A stretch of 64,000 bases of DNA from Symsagittifera roscoffensis. Its lineage: Eukaryota; Xenacoelomorpha; Acoela; Convolutidae. Positions 28,370 through 40,277 of this stretch are shown here, one piece after another (position 1 is the first letter of the stretch; every line of letters begins with the position of its first letter). Location of the stretch: positions 28,555,325 to 28,619,324 of the forward strand of contig NC_087071.1 of assembly GCF_963678635.1 (NCBI RefSeq). The letters run 5' to 3'. Made by a program: the position numbers and the translations under genes. The notes under the pieces were generated by a model. It was not told the DNA's origin and searched no databases. It saw nothing but the letters and a program-made list of their open reading frames with translations.

Positions 28370-29080
28370 CAAAGTGTACCTGAAAGATGGTGTCTTGTCG
28401 CCCATCATATTCGATACCCTAATGTCATAAATGTCCCTTCCATCGCCATAAACATCAAAATTACAATATATGCAGATAGCTTTCCTATCACGACTACTGG
28501 TCTAACATTACTGCACTCAAACAAAAGGTACTACAGCCCTTGTTAAAAACTTAAGTAGTTGGCTTCAAAGAACAAAATAAAACTATCATCAAACAAATCT
28601 TCAGTGACTATCACAACAATCTGGAACAATGAAATCCAGCAACATGAAAACAAGGAACTACCTATCAATGAGAAATTAAATTTTTAGAAGTCACTTTAAA
28701 TAAAAGATTTATTTTTACTGAACAAGTTACCGCAGCGATAAGCAAGCTCTAAGCAATCAATAATTTACCAAACAAATTTTCATGCACAAGCTGAGGGCTA
28801 AAAAATCTCAAAGAGTTTCATATGGGGCTGTTGGGCTTTGTATTATGAGGTACTCTGTTCCTATCTGAGCATCTTTAGTAGGTGAATATAATTGGAAATA
28901 TCTTCAAACTTGACTAAAAAGAGCCTTCCCAGATGTTGCGTAACCTGTAGAGATCAGATAAAAACATCCAAAACAAATCGAAGCAAATCACTCTTAATCC
29001 TGACGACCTGTCGAGATCAGATAAAAACATCCAAAATAAATCGAAGCAAATTACTCTTAATCCTGACGACCTGTTACACA
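28370..29080 (+). pseudogene. Non-LTR retrotransposon (LINE) RT fragment
   Basis: Broken frames give DGVLSPIIFDTLMS, a YADS in the place of the RT YADD motif, KIKLSSNKS-like and WNNEIQQHE segments, in the order seen in jockey/CR1-class LINE reverse transcriptases. Many stops and shifts make it dead. The last part includes an in-frame 63-bp duplication. Confidence 0.6.
28945..29070. repeat. 63-bp tandem duplication
   Basis: CTGT.GAGATCAGATAAAAAC recurs with a 63-bp period (starts 28945 and 29008, third partial start 29071). The length is a multiple of three. Confidence 0.8.
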
Positions 29081-30180
29081 ACCGTTAAAGTCACAAATTG
29101 GCTCAACTTATCAACATAACGGGCCCATTAGACGTTTTTCTCTGCTCTCCGCAAAAAAAAACTACGGTTGGAACTAGGCACTGTAGTTTTGCTCGTTTCT
29201 CTGTAACAAAAAAACTGCGCTCAGAGCGGACTTTACTTAACAAATTAAGAAGAGGCCTTCTCATTCTTAGTGATATATGAGAAGGCCACAGTAACTGTTT
29301 GACGGTTCAGAGAGTTTCATAAATCAATCTCGACAAATTCGATTGTGGAGTGCAAGAAATTTTTGAAGTCGGAAGTCCAAGGTTAATGAATGTTTGGCGA
29401 TGTAAGAAACAGCAGCTTCCGAGAACTGGCTTTTTTACATCCTTTTTGTTCAAAAACTCAAAAACGGCAGATTTAAGGCTATTTTCATTAATATAAGTAC
29501 GATTCTTCTGCAGACCAAAAGTGTTCATTTTGGAAAATATAAAAGATGCCTAAAAAAATTGCAGAAAAACACGAGCATAAACAGGCTTCTATCAAGTTTT
29601 AAGGAAGCCAATAATTAACAAAAAACGTTATTTAACTTAATAAGTGGAAACGACAAGCGAAAGGTTTGTTGTCCTGGCGCATGCACTCACTAAGCACTCT
29701 CAAAAATGTACGAAAGCAACCCGTAGCATTCTCTAACAATCCTGGATATTTCAATAGCCCTTCAAGTCCTACTGAAAGGTGTTTTATTTGAAAAGACTAA
29801 TACAGTGCTGGAAAAAAACGACAAATTTTAAACGTTCTTTTATCCCCTGACTCAATTTTAAGTTCAAAGTAAGAAATTCGATTCTCTGAGCTTTAAAACA
29901 CTACCAGAATACCTGCCGCAATTTAAATTGATATGATATAATTCACCACTTTTACTTTGATAGAACGGAAATATATTGCGCGTTAACTTTTCAAATCAAG
30001 TCAAATTGGTTATTTAGAATAACCATATTGGCTCTTTCTTACCACCTGCATTATTTAGAGCAGTAAGTTTACTTTTATCTGATACTTTTTTTTAAAAATT
30101 GAATACCTGATTATATAGTAGGTCACGACAAAAAGTTTGAAGTTAATACTTATTAAAAAAACCTTAAAATTAGGAATTAT

Positions 30181-30400
30181 GTGAGGCGGAGGAGGGGGGA
30201 CTTCTCGTAATTTAGTGAAAACTTATCCTTTGTAACTTTGATAAAAAATCGCGTTTTTTCGGCGCGCTCTCTCCATGAAATTTACTATATTTTGGAGCCA
30301 AAGGCGCCTTTAGAAAAAATTTAAGTTCAGTCAGCCAAAAATGGATATCTCAAAGTAGTACAAAAGGGGTAGAATCCCTGAGGGAAGGAGGCGTCCGCAG
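30181..30400 (+). mobile_element. MITE-A fragment
   Basis: GAGGCGGAGGAGGGGGG at left, GGCGCGCTCTC, GCCAAAGGCGCCTTTAGAAA and GGAGGCGTCCGC at right; part of the centre is deleted. Confidence 0.6.
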
Positions 30401-30629
30401 ATATGCCAAATATACTCTGACTAATAAATATGCCTAATTTTCGGTCTTTTTTTTCAGTTCGTCTCATCACACCACAAATAAAAAACGACCGTTTTTTCTT
30501 GTTTTTTATATGCTTTTTCTCCAAAAATTTTTTCTTTGAAAGAACGATTAATTTTGTACAGTGTAGTTTCTAATTGCCTGATCAATCGATTTAGATTTTT
30601 GATGGATCTTTTTCACGATTTTTTTTCAG

Positions 30630-30932
30630 TGCCTCGAGGGATAGACCTATCGTCTCTGGTGATGACAGAAAAATCGGATCATGTTCTATTCGGTGCCGCG
30701 CCAGGCTCCGATGTCAAAGCGATCGATGGAAGAATTGACGGTTTCAGAGTGCAACTAATACCCGCCATTAACTCGACAGCGTTTGTGATTGGCGAAGAAC
30801 GAGCAACTACCAATGCAAGCATTGCTGCTAGATTTTCGCCAGCTGCAGTTTTTACAGTACACGTTGAGAGCTTCATATCAAGTTGCGAAAATCTTACTTC
30901 TACTGAAATTGCTAGCTTCCAATACTGCTCCT
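30630..30932 (+). CDS. Receptor gene exon D: FN3 domain
   Basis: Acceptor TTTTTTTTCAG, donor CT|GTAAGT; 303 nt, phase 1 to 1. It reads VPRGIDLSSLVMTEKSDHVL then IDGRIDGFRVQLIPA (C-C' strands) and AAVFTVHVESF (F strand). A complete FN3 domain with two late cysteines. Confidence 0.85.
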
Positions 30933-31053
30933 GTAAGTCAAAATTGCTCTTTCCCACTCTCCCATGTTTCAAATTTGTGATGTTACCATAAAAAATTTAA
31001 AAAATTAATATCTTCACAAACGTTAAGTTTTTCACCAAGCAAAGTTTCATTAC

Positions 31054-31484
31054 CACGGCCCGGAAAAGATTGCGTTTGCAATAACGCTATTGCCAACGAA
31101 ATTTTTGCTTGGTTTTTTTCCGAGACGCCATGTTTATTGAAATAACGCAATTTTCACTCATTCTACAAGAATTAAACGAAATACATGGCATAATTCATAG
31201 TTCTGCAGCAAATTGTTGCGGCCGAGCTAGCTTTCATAGCAGGAAATGTTGATGTCCTTCCCTTGACCGTTGACGCACTTCAGAAACGTCAGTCTTTAGC
31301 TGAGGGTATAAGAATTTTCAGACATTTGTTTTGTTTTTCTCGTAGATCTTAGCCGCAATTATAACGCAATATGACACAATTTTAGAATTTTAAGCGCAAT
31401 TTTTGGTGCAAACTATTGGCGAAATTAGACGCAATTTATAGCTCAATTTTTGGCAAAAATTGGCACAATTTTTTTCGGGCCCTG
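31054..31484. mobile_element. Family G hAT-like MITE
   Basis: Ends CACGGCCCGGAAAAG and CGGGCCCTG are inverted. Flanks TTCATTAC and GTCCTTAC agree at 6 of 8 positions, an aged 8-bp duplication. The interior has a repeated CGCAATTTTTGGC-type motif. Confidence 0.6.
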
Positions 31485-31715
31485 GTCCTTACACTATGAC
31501 AAAATTTCACATTTGCAATAAAAACAATTCTTAGATCAGAATGTGTTTTTGATGGGTCATGATTTAAAAAAGGCTTTTCAAAACGAGTAATCCTTAAAAT
31601 TGAATATAAGTTTGCAAGAAAAACTTATTACAGAAATGGTCGACAAATTTAAAAAAAGAATCCTCGAATTGACAAATATATCAGTATATAATTTGTTATG
31701 CTTCTTAGGTGATAA

Positions 31716-31983
31716 TGAGGCGCGGATCTAGGAATTTCTTGAGGGGGACGGAGGGGCGGATTTTCAAACTTTAAAAAAAAAATTTTCGACCTTTTTTTAG
31801 GTCGACTAAATTGATTTTCTGAGCTCTCCTAAACTACCGTAAAGACCCACTTGATAAAAAGGCCAAAAAGGCGTTTTTAGGCACTTTTTCGTAAATTTCG
31901 CCTTTAGAAATGGCGTCTCTAGAAAATTTTTAAGGTCAGTCAGCCAACCAAGCCCCCGCCCCCGCCCCCCATATCCGCTACTG
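31716..31983 (+). mobile_element. MITE-A copy with internal deletion
   Basis: Left GGCGCGGATCTAGGAATTTC, right CCCCCATATCCGCTACTG, with the centre shortened. Confidence 0.6.
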
Positions 31984-32216
31984 ATCGCAATGGTAGATAA
32001 TTTTCCAAATTTCAACTGATCAACTTGAAAATTAATCTTTAAGCTGGCCAGATTTTTTTCTGAATTTTGCACAGTATCTAGATTCACAAGAGACTCGCTA
32101 AGTTGATTTTGTTCTAACTTGTTCTGTAAAAAAATTCTCAATAACTTATTCAACGCAACTTAATCAAACGAGCAGTTCATCAAGGCTTCTGTAGCTCAGC
32201 CAGAGCGCCGAACTTA

Positions 32217-32551
32217 AGGTGGGGCAGATTTTTAATAAAAATTTTAGAATTTTGTCGAACTTTTTTTAGGTCGTCCAATTTGATTATCTGAGCTCTCCCC
32301 AAGCACTACAAAGACCCTGTTTTTGCCAAAACTTCTGCGCCGCAGGCAAAATTTTGAAAAAAGACGTTTTTAGGCACTTTTTTCGAAAAATATTGACCAA
32401 AAAATCTCTTTTTCATACGGCGCGCGCACACCCTCAAAATTAATATAGATTGGCGCGAAGGCGCCTCAAGAAAAATTTAAAGGTCAAATGGATATCTCAA
32501 AAAATTACAAAGGGGGGACCCTTTGGGTCGGCAGGGGGTCGAATCCCTGAG
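32217..32551 (+). mobile_element. MITE-A copy, ends eroded
   Basis: Central words GCGCCGCAGGC, GGCGCGCGCAC, GGCGCGAAGGCGCC, GACCCTTTGGGTCGGCAGGG and CGAATCCCTGAGG are present. Confidence 0.65.
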
Positions 32552-33454
32552 GCTACATTGAAAAATAGCGAGAAAAAGAGAAACAAAAAATGATCGCTAT
32601 CGATGAATTATCGATGTTCATTGCCACAATAGCAAAACTTATCGATATATTATCGCTAATTTGGCAATTTTTCAGCAATGAAGCAGCTGTATAACAGCAA
32701 TAAAAACCTATCAAAATGAGCAAAAAAAGTGAAATACCGGAGTTTTCAGATATGCATGAAACTTCTGCTCCAACAAGCCTTAGATAGATGTTATAGGGCT
32801 TATCAACTCACACTCTTATTTGAAAGTTACTAGAATGAGTTTGAAAAAATTACTTTTTAATTCTGATTTTCTACTTTTAGGGAATCGTTACTGAAATAGC
32901 TCTAAAATAAGGCAAAAAACTCTGAATTATACATGAAACAGCGCTGGAAAAAAAAGCGATTACTGGGATACTACAGAAAAAGCAAAAATTAACGTTAGGA
33001 CTTCAACACGGAATGACAAAGAAATCATGCCAATTTTGGTTTTCAATTCAGCAACAGAATAATTTCTTCTTTTTCAAGTTTTTGGTGTTTCCTCTGCAAT
33101 GATTAAAGTACATGGATAGCATCTTAACAAATAATTAATTAAAACTGCTAAAAAGATTTTACAGATCGAACTTGAAATATTTTCTTGAAGATTTTGTTTA
33201 GAAGTCACTGGTAGCTGGTTGATCCTCGATAACAATCTAAGAAATTGATTCAAAGTTTTAGCTGTGACGTTTGTGATCATGGATGGCATTCAGCCAATGC
33301 AGCGCAAAACAAAATTAATCTTATATTAAGGCCAAAACGTGACTGCTCCTACTGCCATAAATTAGTTTTTTATTGCCAACATCTTACATTAAATCGCAGC
33401 AAAAATCATTAAATTATCTTGAGCCGTTTAAATAATTAATTTGATCAAATTGTT

Positions 33455-33990
33455 CTGATTTTTGTAACGAAAGTAACGGAATATTTGTGCTCGGGATGGT
33501 TTTTTCTTCAGACAAATTTCACCGAGTAAAATAACAGTTTTCAACAAAATATTTTTATACATCATGGAGGATATTGACTTCCTGAGTTCAAATGCCAAAA
33601 GAAATTTTAAATCCAATTATTTTTGTAAAGTTCTGGGGGTTTAAAATTGCCAAATTGGCCAGGTTCTGGACTAAATTATGCGCGCTTTGAAGAATTTATT
33701 CGAATTGCTCGGAGCGTAACGCGAATAACTAATGCGTGGCGAATTATCTCGTACAACAACATCGACCCAAAAAGAATTGAGGCTAGCCATTCAGGTCGTA
33801 TTAATTTCGTACGACTCAATATTTTGATTTTAGACTGTGATATTGTCCAAAATTTTTACGTTTTCAATGTTTTTTCCCCAAAAACTTTTCGATATGAATT
33901 AAGGGACAGTCGGAACATTCAGGGCTTTGCCTTGATATACGAGCACTCTTGTCTTACCTCAAATCAATTTGAAACAATAATTAAGGCGAA
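33455..33990 (+). repeat. Family B repeat copy
   Basis: Starts CGAAAGTAACGGAATATTTG and CTCGGGATGGTTTTTTC and ends with CAGTCGGAACATTCAGGG and ATATACGAGCA, the same order as the arms at 40464-40996. Some internal sequence is missing. Confidence 0.6.
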
Positions 33991-35016
33991 ATAATGAGCC
34001 ACTCATTTAATAATTCGCGTACCGACAAAACTACTGTTAATAAAAAAGAGTTTCTCAAAAGCAGTTTGGCTAGTGTAAACGTGCTCGCCTGATAATCCGA
34101 AGATTCTAGGAGAGATCACGAGGCTGTCTAAACGTTCGTTTTGAGAAAACCTTAATTTAAAAAAATTACTTTGGATGTTTAATGCTCAATTTCTTCAAAA
34201 TTTGGAAAACAGAAATAAAAAATCGCAAACACTTAGTAGAAAGTCATCACCTAATAGATGGTTGCGTATTTTTGCACTATCCATAAAGTTTTAAAAAATA
34301 TATGGATGTTGTGGATTGTTTTGATTTTGAACTGATTCATTGGTTGATTTGAAAGATTTATATTTTCTGGCGATAGTTGTTTCGGTCGGCTGCCACTTGA
34401 AACAATTGAGTTTTCAACAAGTCCTTTTTGTCACCGGCTTAGTATGTTTTTCAAATCATATATAATTTACTGTTTTGGACCAACTTTTTTTCACATCATA
34501 TATCATTTAGTGTATTGAACAAACTGCTCACAATTTATGAAAAAACCCTGAATGTTAACATTGGTGCTTAATTTTTAAGGACAAATTTTGCTTAAAAATA
34601 TTAAAGAATTAAGCAAAAAAACACTGAAGAAAGTATAGGTTTGTTTTTTTTTTCATTTTTGTGTTCTTTTTACCCCTCACACGCTGAGTAAAATATTTTC
34701 TTCAAAGAGGGCTCAATATCTTGGAGATATCTGAAAACTCGAGCTATGCGGCTTAGAGCTTAGTTAGAAATCAGTTTAGAATGAATTAACTTTAAAATTA
34801 GAACAAACGAATTTGACTAGGGAAATTCATAATACTATTGGAATACAATATCAAATATGGCAATTTTTGTAACCAATTATCATAGTCGAATTTAGTCGAA
34901 ATATTTAAAATTATAATTAAAAGGCTGGTCTTATTTCTTCTCTTTCAAGTTTTTTATTTTAATTCGAGTGTATTTGATTTTACTGATATTCAAATAATTT
35001 TGTAAATCTTTTTCAG

Positions 35017-35349
35017 GGCCTGATCCAGTTCAAAACCTTACACAAGCAGAATCAAACAAAACAGCAATCAAATTGTCTTGGATTGTACCCAACTCCGGAT
35101 CTATCGTTCCAAATGCTTATCAAGTTGTCATTCGAACCTTGACAGGCCAGACTTTAATTGATACTACACTTTCTGTTTCAAATGAAACAGATAACTTAAT
35201 CTCGTTTGACTCCTCGACCATCCGAGATCTCTATATCGCCACTGAGTTTATTTGTTCTGTGCGAACAATAATTCCGATGTTGTGTCGATACGATGACGAC
35301 TTTCAAGATTTTGACGTTGTTACTAATGCCAGTACTCTTCAAGTTGCAT
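35017..35349 (+). CDS. Receptor gene exon E: FN3 domain (clearest)
   Basis: Acceptor AATCTTTTTCAG; donor CAT|GTGAAA is weak but gives exit phase 1, as the next exon needs. The start PDPVQNLTQAESNKTAIKLS then W is textbook FN3 A-B strand sequence, followed by NAYQVVIRTL (C strand). It has N-glycosylation sites and two cysteines in the second half. Confidence 0.85.
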
Positions 35350-37559
35350 GTGAAACTAATGGTTGGTTGTTAACTCATACTATGTTTTCGATAAGTTGTT
35401 GCTAAAAACTGTGGCGTCCCTCATGATGGAGGGACCGAAAATTGAAAAGTTATTTTCAACAAACTTCAGCCAATCAGAGTTGGGTACTCAAAAATCTCAA
35501 AGTAAGCAAATAAATTCAGGCCATAAAAATTAATACTGACTGATTATAAAATAAGCAGATTACAGAAAAAAAATTTATAAACATTTTTTTAGATACTGGA
35601 TTAAGAAAAATTGAAAAACAAAACACCAATATTCTTGTATCGTCACAGACGGTGCATGCTTTATTTCTGATTCTGCTAATTTTGATCTCGGTTCAATACA
35701 GAAACCATTCAGCGAATAGGATCTTCTATTGATTTTGATTGGTTGAAGTTTTCATCATTGGGTCCTTTTATCATGAGAATAGCTCCCCCCGTTATAAACG
35801 CTCACAAAAAGGGCAATTAATTATAGCTTTTCTAACTTAGATACATCAAAGAAGTTCTTACGGAGTCATTAAGACATCATACAAAAGCTTCTACATCCGT
35901 GATTCAGAAAACTTTGTTGTCTTAAAAAATAATTAAAACGAGTTTTTTGGACAGCTCACAACAGCAGTATGATTCTCTGCTAATCCTCTTAATTGAATAA
36001 TTGCTTAAAAAACAGTTGTTTTGCTGTTATTTTGAAAACAATTGCAGCAAGTCTGCAATGTAAATCCTGACGCGGATCAAACGCTATTAGGCCCCAAAAG
36101 CTTCTGCTGCTCTAAAGAGCAAATTCTGCTGCTTCATAGATTAATTTCTGCTCTTTTTGCTCTATAAAAAACCTCATTTATCATGCGTATATTACAAAAT
36201 AATTACTTTGTTTTGAGAAAGAGATCAATTTGAAAACCGATCAGAGTGATTTCACGAAGCAAAATATTGTAGAAGAGTCGCGGATAGATTCATTCTTTGT
36301 GCTTCTGAAAAAAAGGGTAGTTTTTATTTGAAGTTTAGTCGGATAGAGCATAGACGTTTTTTTGGTATTTCCGAGAAATAAAATTGCAGCTTTCATTTCA
36401 TCATTTAAAAGTTTTTTTTTGAGAAAAATTGACGAAATCTGCCGTATGATTCATATTCTGCTCTAACTGCTGTTCTAAGAATTATTCTTCTCTATCAGCC
36501 GAATTCCGTTAATTCTGCAAAATTTTAAGCTTGCAAAATCCTCTATCACCTGAAACTCTATTTTTATCGTGTCTCGACAAAATAACTGAAAACTTTGAAA
36601 AGGTGTTATTTTTGGGAAAGTAAAAGCAAAACCTGATACCTGATTTCAGAAATTTTTAGCTTCAAGTTTTTTGTTGGATTCTATCAAGATTAACATCAGC
36701 ATAATTCAATAGTTTAAATGTTAGCATAGCATCAACCTGAAGCTCAAGTTTTCAACCTAAATCAAAACAAAGAAATTCCGATTGTTGATCAATATCGATT
36801 TCAAGAAGCAAAAAAATCTGATCAATATCGATTTAAGAAGCAAAGAAAAGAAAACAAAAAATCTATCCAAGAACAAAACTCTCTTCCTGTTTTGCATTTT
36901 TCTCTGTAGCACAATAAAACTCATCAAACCGCAAAAGTTTAATTTGCTTAAACTTCCAAAATAATTTCAATTTTTCTTGTTTTTTTTTTGCAGACGATTC
37001 CATGCTAAAATAAGTTAATTTTTTTAATTCTTTAAATCGAAATAATTTAGTAGTTTAAACTGTTTTAATAATCTTAGTTTTGTTTACAATATCAAAAAGT
37101 AAATCAAGTATTATCCTGTTTTGGTTCTAATTTTAAAATTTTAATTCAAAATCATCCAATAATTCAAAATAGATCGAAGTTTTTTGTGTAATTAATTCGG
37201 ACAAAGTTATGCGTTGGTTTTTGACAGCTGTAAAGTTGACAGCTTTTTTTTCATTAAAATCAGTAGTAAAAAAATAAACTTTGCAGTTGATATATTTTAT
37301 TGCTTAATTGAAAAAAACGCTTCATGAAAAACGAAATCAAATAGGATTGAATGTAGTTTTTTTGAACAATTTTGATAGTGCGAAAGATTTTATGTTTTTA
37401 TACAATTTATGTCTTGATAGTATCTTTATGACTTTATGTCTTGATAGTGTCTTTATACAATTTTCGCAAATTTCAGGAGACCTACAGTTAGCTACACTCT
37501 CTTTTGATTTCATGGAATAACTCTGATTTTTCATTTCAATGTTTGTTTTGATTTTCTAG
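35350..37559 (+). other. Intron, mostly unremarkable
   Basis: AT-rich. Contains a ~35-bp duplication around 36786-36845 (GATCAATATCGATTT..AAGAAGC twice) and a 26-bp tandem at 37408-37462 (TTATGTCTTGATAGT twice). No transposon recognised. Confidence 0.5.
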
Positions 37560-37602
37560 GTTTTGGCGGTCAACCACTGAATCAAAGCTTCTATTTCCTC
37601 AG
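37560..37602 (+). CDS. Receptor gene exon F1: FN3 start, 43 nt
   Basis: Acceptor TTGATTTTCTAG. It encodes FGGQPLNQSFYFL, the A strand of an FN3 domain, and ends in phase 2 with TTCCTCAG directly against a MITE. Removing 37603-37756 joins it in frame to exon F2. Confidence 0.75.
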
Positions 37603-37748
37603 GGATTTCTTTAACCATCCCCCTATGATACCTAGTAACGATTTTTCACCCCTAAAAATAATAATTCAACGGTTAAGCTTTTTAGAATTTTGTTCCCAAC
37701 AAGGGATCTTTCCCTTTTGCAAAAGAAGGGGGATAGTTAAAGAAATCC
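37603..37748. mobile_element. MITE inserted in an exon, acting as an intron
   Basis: 146 bp with 22-bp terminal inverted repeats: GGATTTCTTTAACCATCCCCCT at left in part, and its inverse at right with one difference. It is flanked by TTCCTCAG at 37595-37602 and 37749-37756, a perfect 8-bp duplication. Reading through shifts the frame and meets a stop. Its TTAACCATCCCCC core resembles the small hairpins at 849 and 1556. Confidence 0.85.
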
Positions 37749-37756
37749 TTCCTCAG
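37603..37756 (+). other. Inferred GG-AG intron of MITE origin (154 nt)
   Basis: Exact removal of the MITE plus one duplication copy leaves GG at the 5' end and a CTTCCTTCCTCAG-like acceptor at the 3' end. The length, 154 nt, is not a multiple of three, and only this removal keeps the FN3 frame. The GT sites inside the MITE break the frame. Confidence 0.7.
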
Positions 37757-37878
37757 CCCCACGTGGATTTTCCTTGAATGGGTGACACCTGATGACTTCC
37801 TCGACCAACTCAGTGATGACTTCTATTCAGTTCGCCTTAATGGCCACGAGATACAGTCTATCAAGCCAAATTCCACAG
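37757..37878 (+). CDS. Receptor gene exon F2: FN3 B-C strands
   Basis: Enters in phase 2, exits in phase 1 at CCACAG|GTAATA. PTWIFLEWVTPDDFLDQ has the conserved FN3 tryptophan and proline, then DDFYSVRLNG is the C strand. It continues the domain begun in exon F1. Confidence 0.85.
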
Positions 37879-39864
37879 GTAATAAGCATAAAAAACGAAT
37901 AAACCACCATAATGAATTGCCTCCGGGCTCCAAATAATTTCACCTGGAGTAGATCTAAGACTTTCTCGAGCGGGGTGGCGAATTTTCAAAAGTTTTTGGA
38001 AACTTTTGTCGCCCTTTTTTAGGTTGATTAAATTAATTTCTCGAGCTCTCCCAAAGCACTAAAAAGACCTCTTCTGGCAAATTTTCTGCGCCGCAAGTTT
38101 TGACAAAAAATCGCGTTTTTTCGACCGCGTTTCGCCCTCAAAATTAGTGAACATTGGGGTTAAAGGAGACTTTAAAAAACTTTTATATTCCGTCAGCCAA
38201 AAGTGAAAATCATAAAATAGCACAAAGGGGGACCTTTCGGGTCGGCAGGGGTCAAATTCCCGAGGGAGGTCGGGGGCGGGAAAAAGAGACGTCCGCCTCC
38301 AAACCCAGCCCCCCACCCTTCAATCCGCTCCTGTATTTTACTTGCTTTCAAAAAAATTGCTAAAATTTTGTAAAATTATTTTACCCTCATGATTTTTTTA
38401 TGTATTGATGTATATATGGATGTATCGTTTGGATCTAGAATTTTCTCGAGAAGTAGCGTCTGATTTCCAGTACAAATTGAAGAATTTGGCAACCTTTCTT
38501 TAGATCAACCAAATTTATATTTCTCGGGCTCTCCAAAAACTCTATAAGGTTATATATTGACTGATTGGATCAATTGAGCAATCTCTCCCCCCCCCCCTTC
38601 TCGCTTGGGTGGGGATAAAGCCCAATAGGTTCTTGAGACATGTTTATAAACACTTGAAAATAGTTTGGATGATATGAAATCATAAACAGATTCTCCAACG
38701 AATGAGGAAGGCCAAAATTTACAATATGAAAGCTCAAAAATTACAATCAAAGTGAAAAAGAATCAATAAATTTGAGGCAAATAAAGCTACTTTTTTCTGT
38801 ACTCAGAGGATCAAAAGTGTTTTGCACACAATATTAAGGTGCTGCGGAGAGCAATGTTTAATATCCAGATCCAAGGCTAGAGCATCAACCCTGGTAATTT
38901 GCTTTCTGATGAGGCATTGGTCGCCCAAACAAAAGTTTAGAAAAAAATTATAGAATCGAATTTTTTAAAATAAAATTTGATTTTTTTTCTTTTTCGAAAT
39001 TTTTGCTCGAGGGGGGGTTTGATTGCTCAATTGATCCGACTGATTTTTTCTGCGCCGCAGGCATGCTTTAGAAACAGTATGTCAAAAATGCCAAATCTGA
39101 GCACGTTTTGGATGGTTTTGCCCAACAATTGCTTATTATGTAATTATGAGTATGTATGAGTGTCTATGTCCCTCTCCACGACGTTTGCCTCCTCAAACCC
39201 CCCCCCCCAAAAAAAACTTGCTTCTTCCCCTTATATTTTATCCCACTTCCACCTAGGGATAAACATTGGGATCGGGTCAGACCGGGCAGAGCGGGGCGGG
39301 GCAGGGCATGGCAGGAAAGGGTAATAAGAACAGGCAAACGTTGGGGGGGGGGGGGGGGGGTGGGGTTGTGGTGAAATCAGTTTGGGTAGATATAGGTTTA
39401 GACAAAAGGTAGGCCGTACAGTTATATGGTTTTGGAAAGCTTCTGCTCGAGGCAAAATTATAGTGAATCGATTTTAAATGGCTCGAAAATCATTTTAAAA
39501 TAGATAAAAACAATGGATATAAACGATTTTCTATCCATTCCGTTGTCTGAGCGTGATTTGGGAATTGATGATATTGACAAATTTTATAACTATAGTTGAT
39601 TTGTTTCAACTCTTCTAAGATGCTGGTACATATATGCGGCCAGAGTTAAGAGAAAGGATGGACGCGCCCGATTTTTGAACAATTAGGCTCAATCAGCCTT
39701 TTTATCTGAAAATTGAATTCATTCACCTGGTTTTTAAAATATAGCTCTTTCAGCCCCCTGTTAATTAGAATAATATCGAGATTCACAATTCAGATCCGTT
39801 TGCTTTGATTCCGTCGACTCATTTATCTCCTTTCGCTTAAGCTTTTACTCTTTGTCGGTTTCAG
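37879..39864 (+). other. Intron: MITE-A copies and G-run
   Basis: MITE-A copy at 37942-38333, a left-end fragment at 38428-38560 and a scrap near 39005-39065 (CTCGAGGGGGGG, TGCGCCGCAGGC). A C run at 39200 and a ~20-nt G run at 39342-39360 follow. Rest not recognised. Confidence 0.6.
37942..38333 (+). mobile_element. MITE-A copy
   Basis: Left CTGGAGTAGATCTAAGACTT with CTCGAGCGGGG, right CCCTTCAATCCGCTCCTG. Central CTGCGCCGCA and TTTCGGGTCGGCAGGGGTC are present. Confidence 0.65.
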
Positions 39865-39972
39865 CACTGAGTGCAACTATATTCGTGGACCTGTGCACTA
39901 ATCAGAACGTGACTATTGTCCCAGTAAGACCGGGATTGAACCCCGGAATTGCAGATATCACTATTAGAAACT
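39865..39972 (+). CDS. Receptor gene exon G: FN3 end
   Basis: Acceptor GTCGGTTTCAG, donor CT|GTAAGT; 108 nt, phase 1 to 1. It encodes ALSATIFVDLCTNQNVTIVP then VRPGLNPG, completing the domain of exons F1-F2. Confidence 0.8.
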
Positions 39973-40145
39973 GTAAGTTATAAGCAAAGTTTTTAAAACA
40001 GAACAATTTCTAATTTTCTAATTTCAGCAAGAAAACTCAAGCAATCATTCGAAAAAAAAAACTGACTGGCTTCTTCTGGTTTCTTCTGAAAAAACTGGCA
40101 ATTTATTCTGTAATTCATCGATGCACAATTTTTGTTATGTTACAG

Positions 40146-40178
40146 GGGAAAACGAGATCTCCATCAAGCGGGACTTGG
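40146..40178 (+). CDS. Receptor gene micro-exon H (33 nt)
   Basis: Between TATGTTACAG and G|GTATGA, in phase 1 to 1. Encodes ENEISIKRDL in the continuing frame; a linker rather than a domain. Confidence 0.6.
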
Positions 40179-40253
40179 GTATGAAAATTTCGATCGAGGA
40201 ACAAAACTGAAAAAAAAAATTGAAAATTCAATTAGCTTTTCTTTTTATTTCAG

Positions 40254-40277
40254 AAAACTTCAGACATGTCATAATGG
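40254..40277 (+). CDS. Receptor gene micro-exon I (24 nt)
   Basis: Between TTTTTATTTCAG and ATGG|GTGAGT, phase 1 to 1. Encodes NFRHVIM in the continuing frame. Strong sites on both sides support it despite its size. Confidence 0.6.

Larger units (their letters stand above)
26913..30629 (+). other. Intron: MITE-A copies and LINE remnant
   Basis: Contains MITE-A pieces at 27522-27906, 28000-28200 (very degraded) and 30181-30400, the non-LTR fragment at 28370-29080 and otherwise AT-rich sequence without a recognised feature. Confidence 0.65.
30933..35016 (+). other. Intron: hAT MITE, MITE-A and family B copies
   Basis: Holds the family G MITE (31054-31484), MITE-A fragments (31716-31983, 32217-32551) and a family B copy (33455-33990). 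The open frame at 33647-33994 is part of that repeat and not a gene. 34000-35000 shows nothing I recognise. Confidence 0.65.

Noticed and set aside
33647-33994. 115-codon open frame
   Set aside because: It lies wholly in a family B repeat copy and has no protein-like conservation between copies.
39156-39455. Overlapping frames in C/G runs
   Set aside because: Homopolymer and GGGGC repeats; no splice or domain support.
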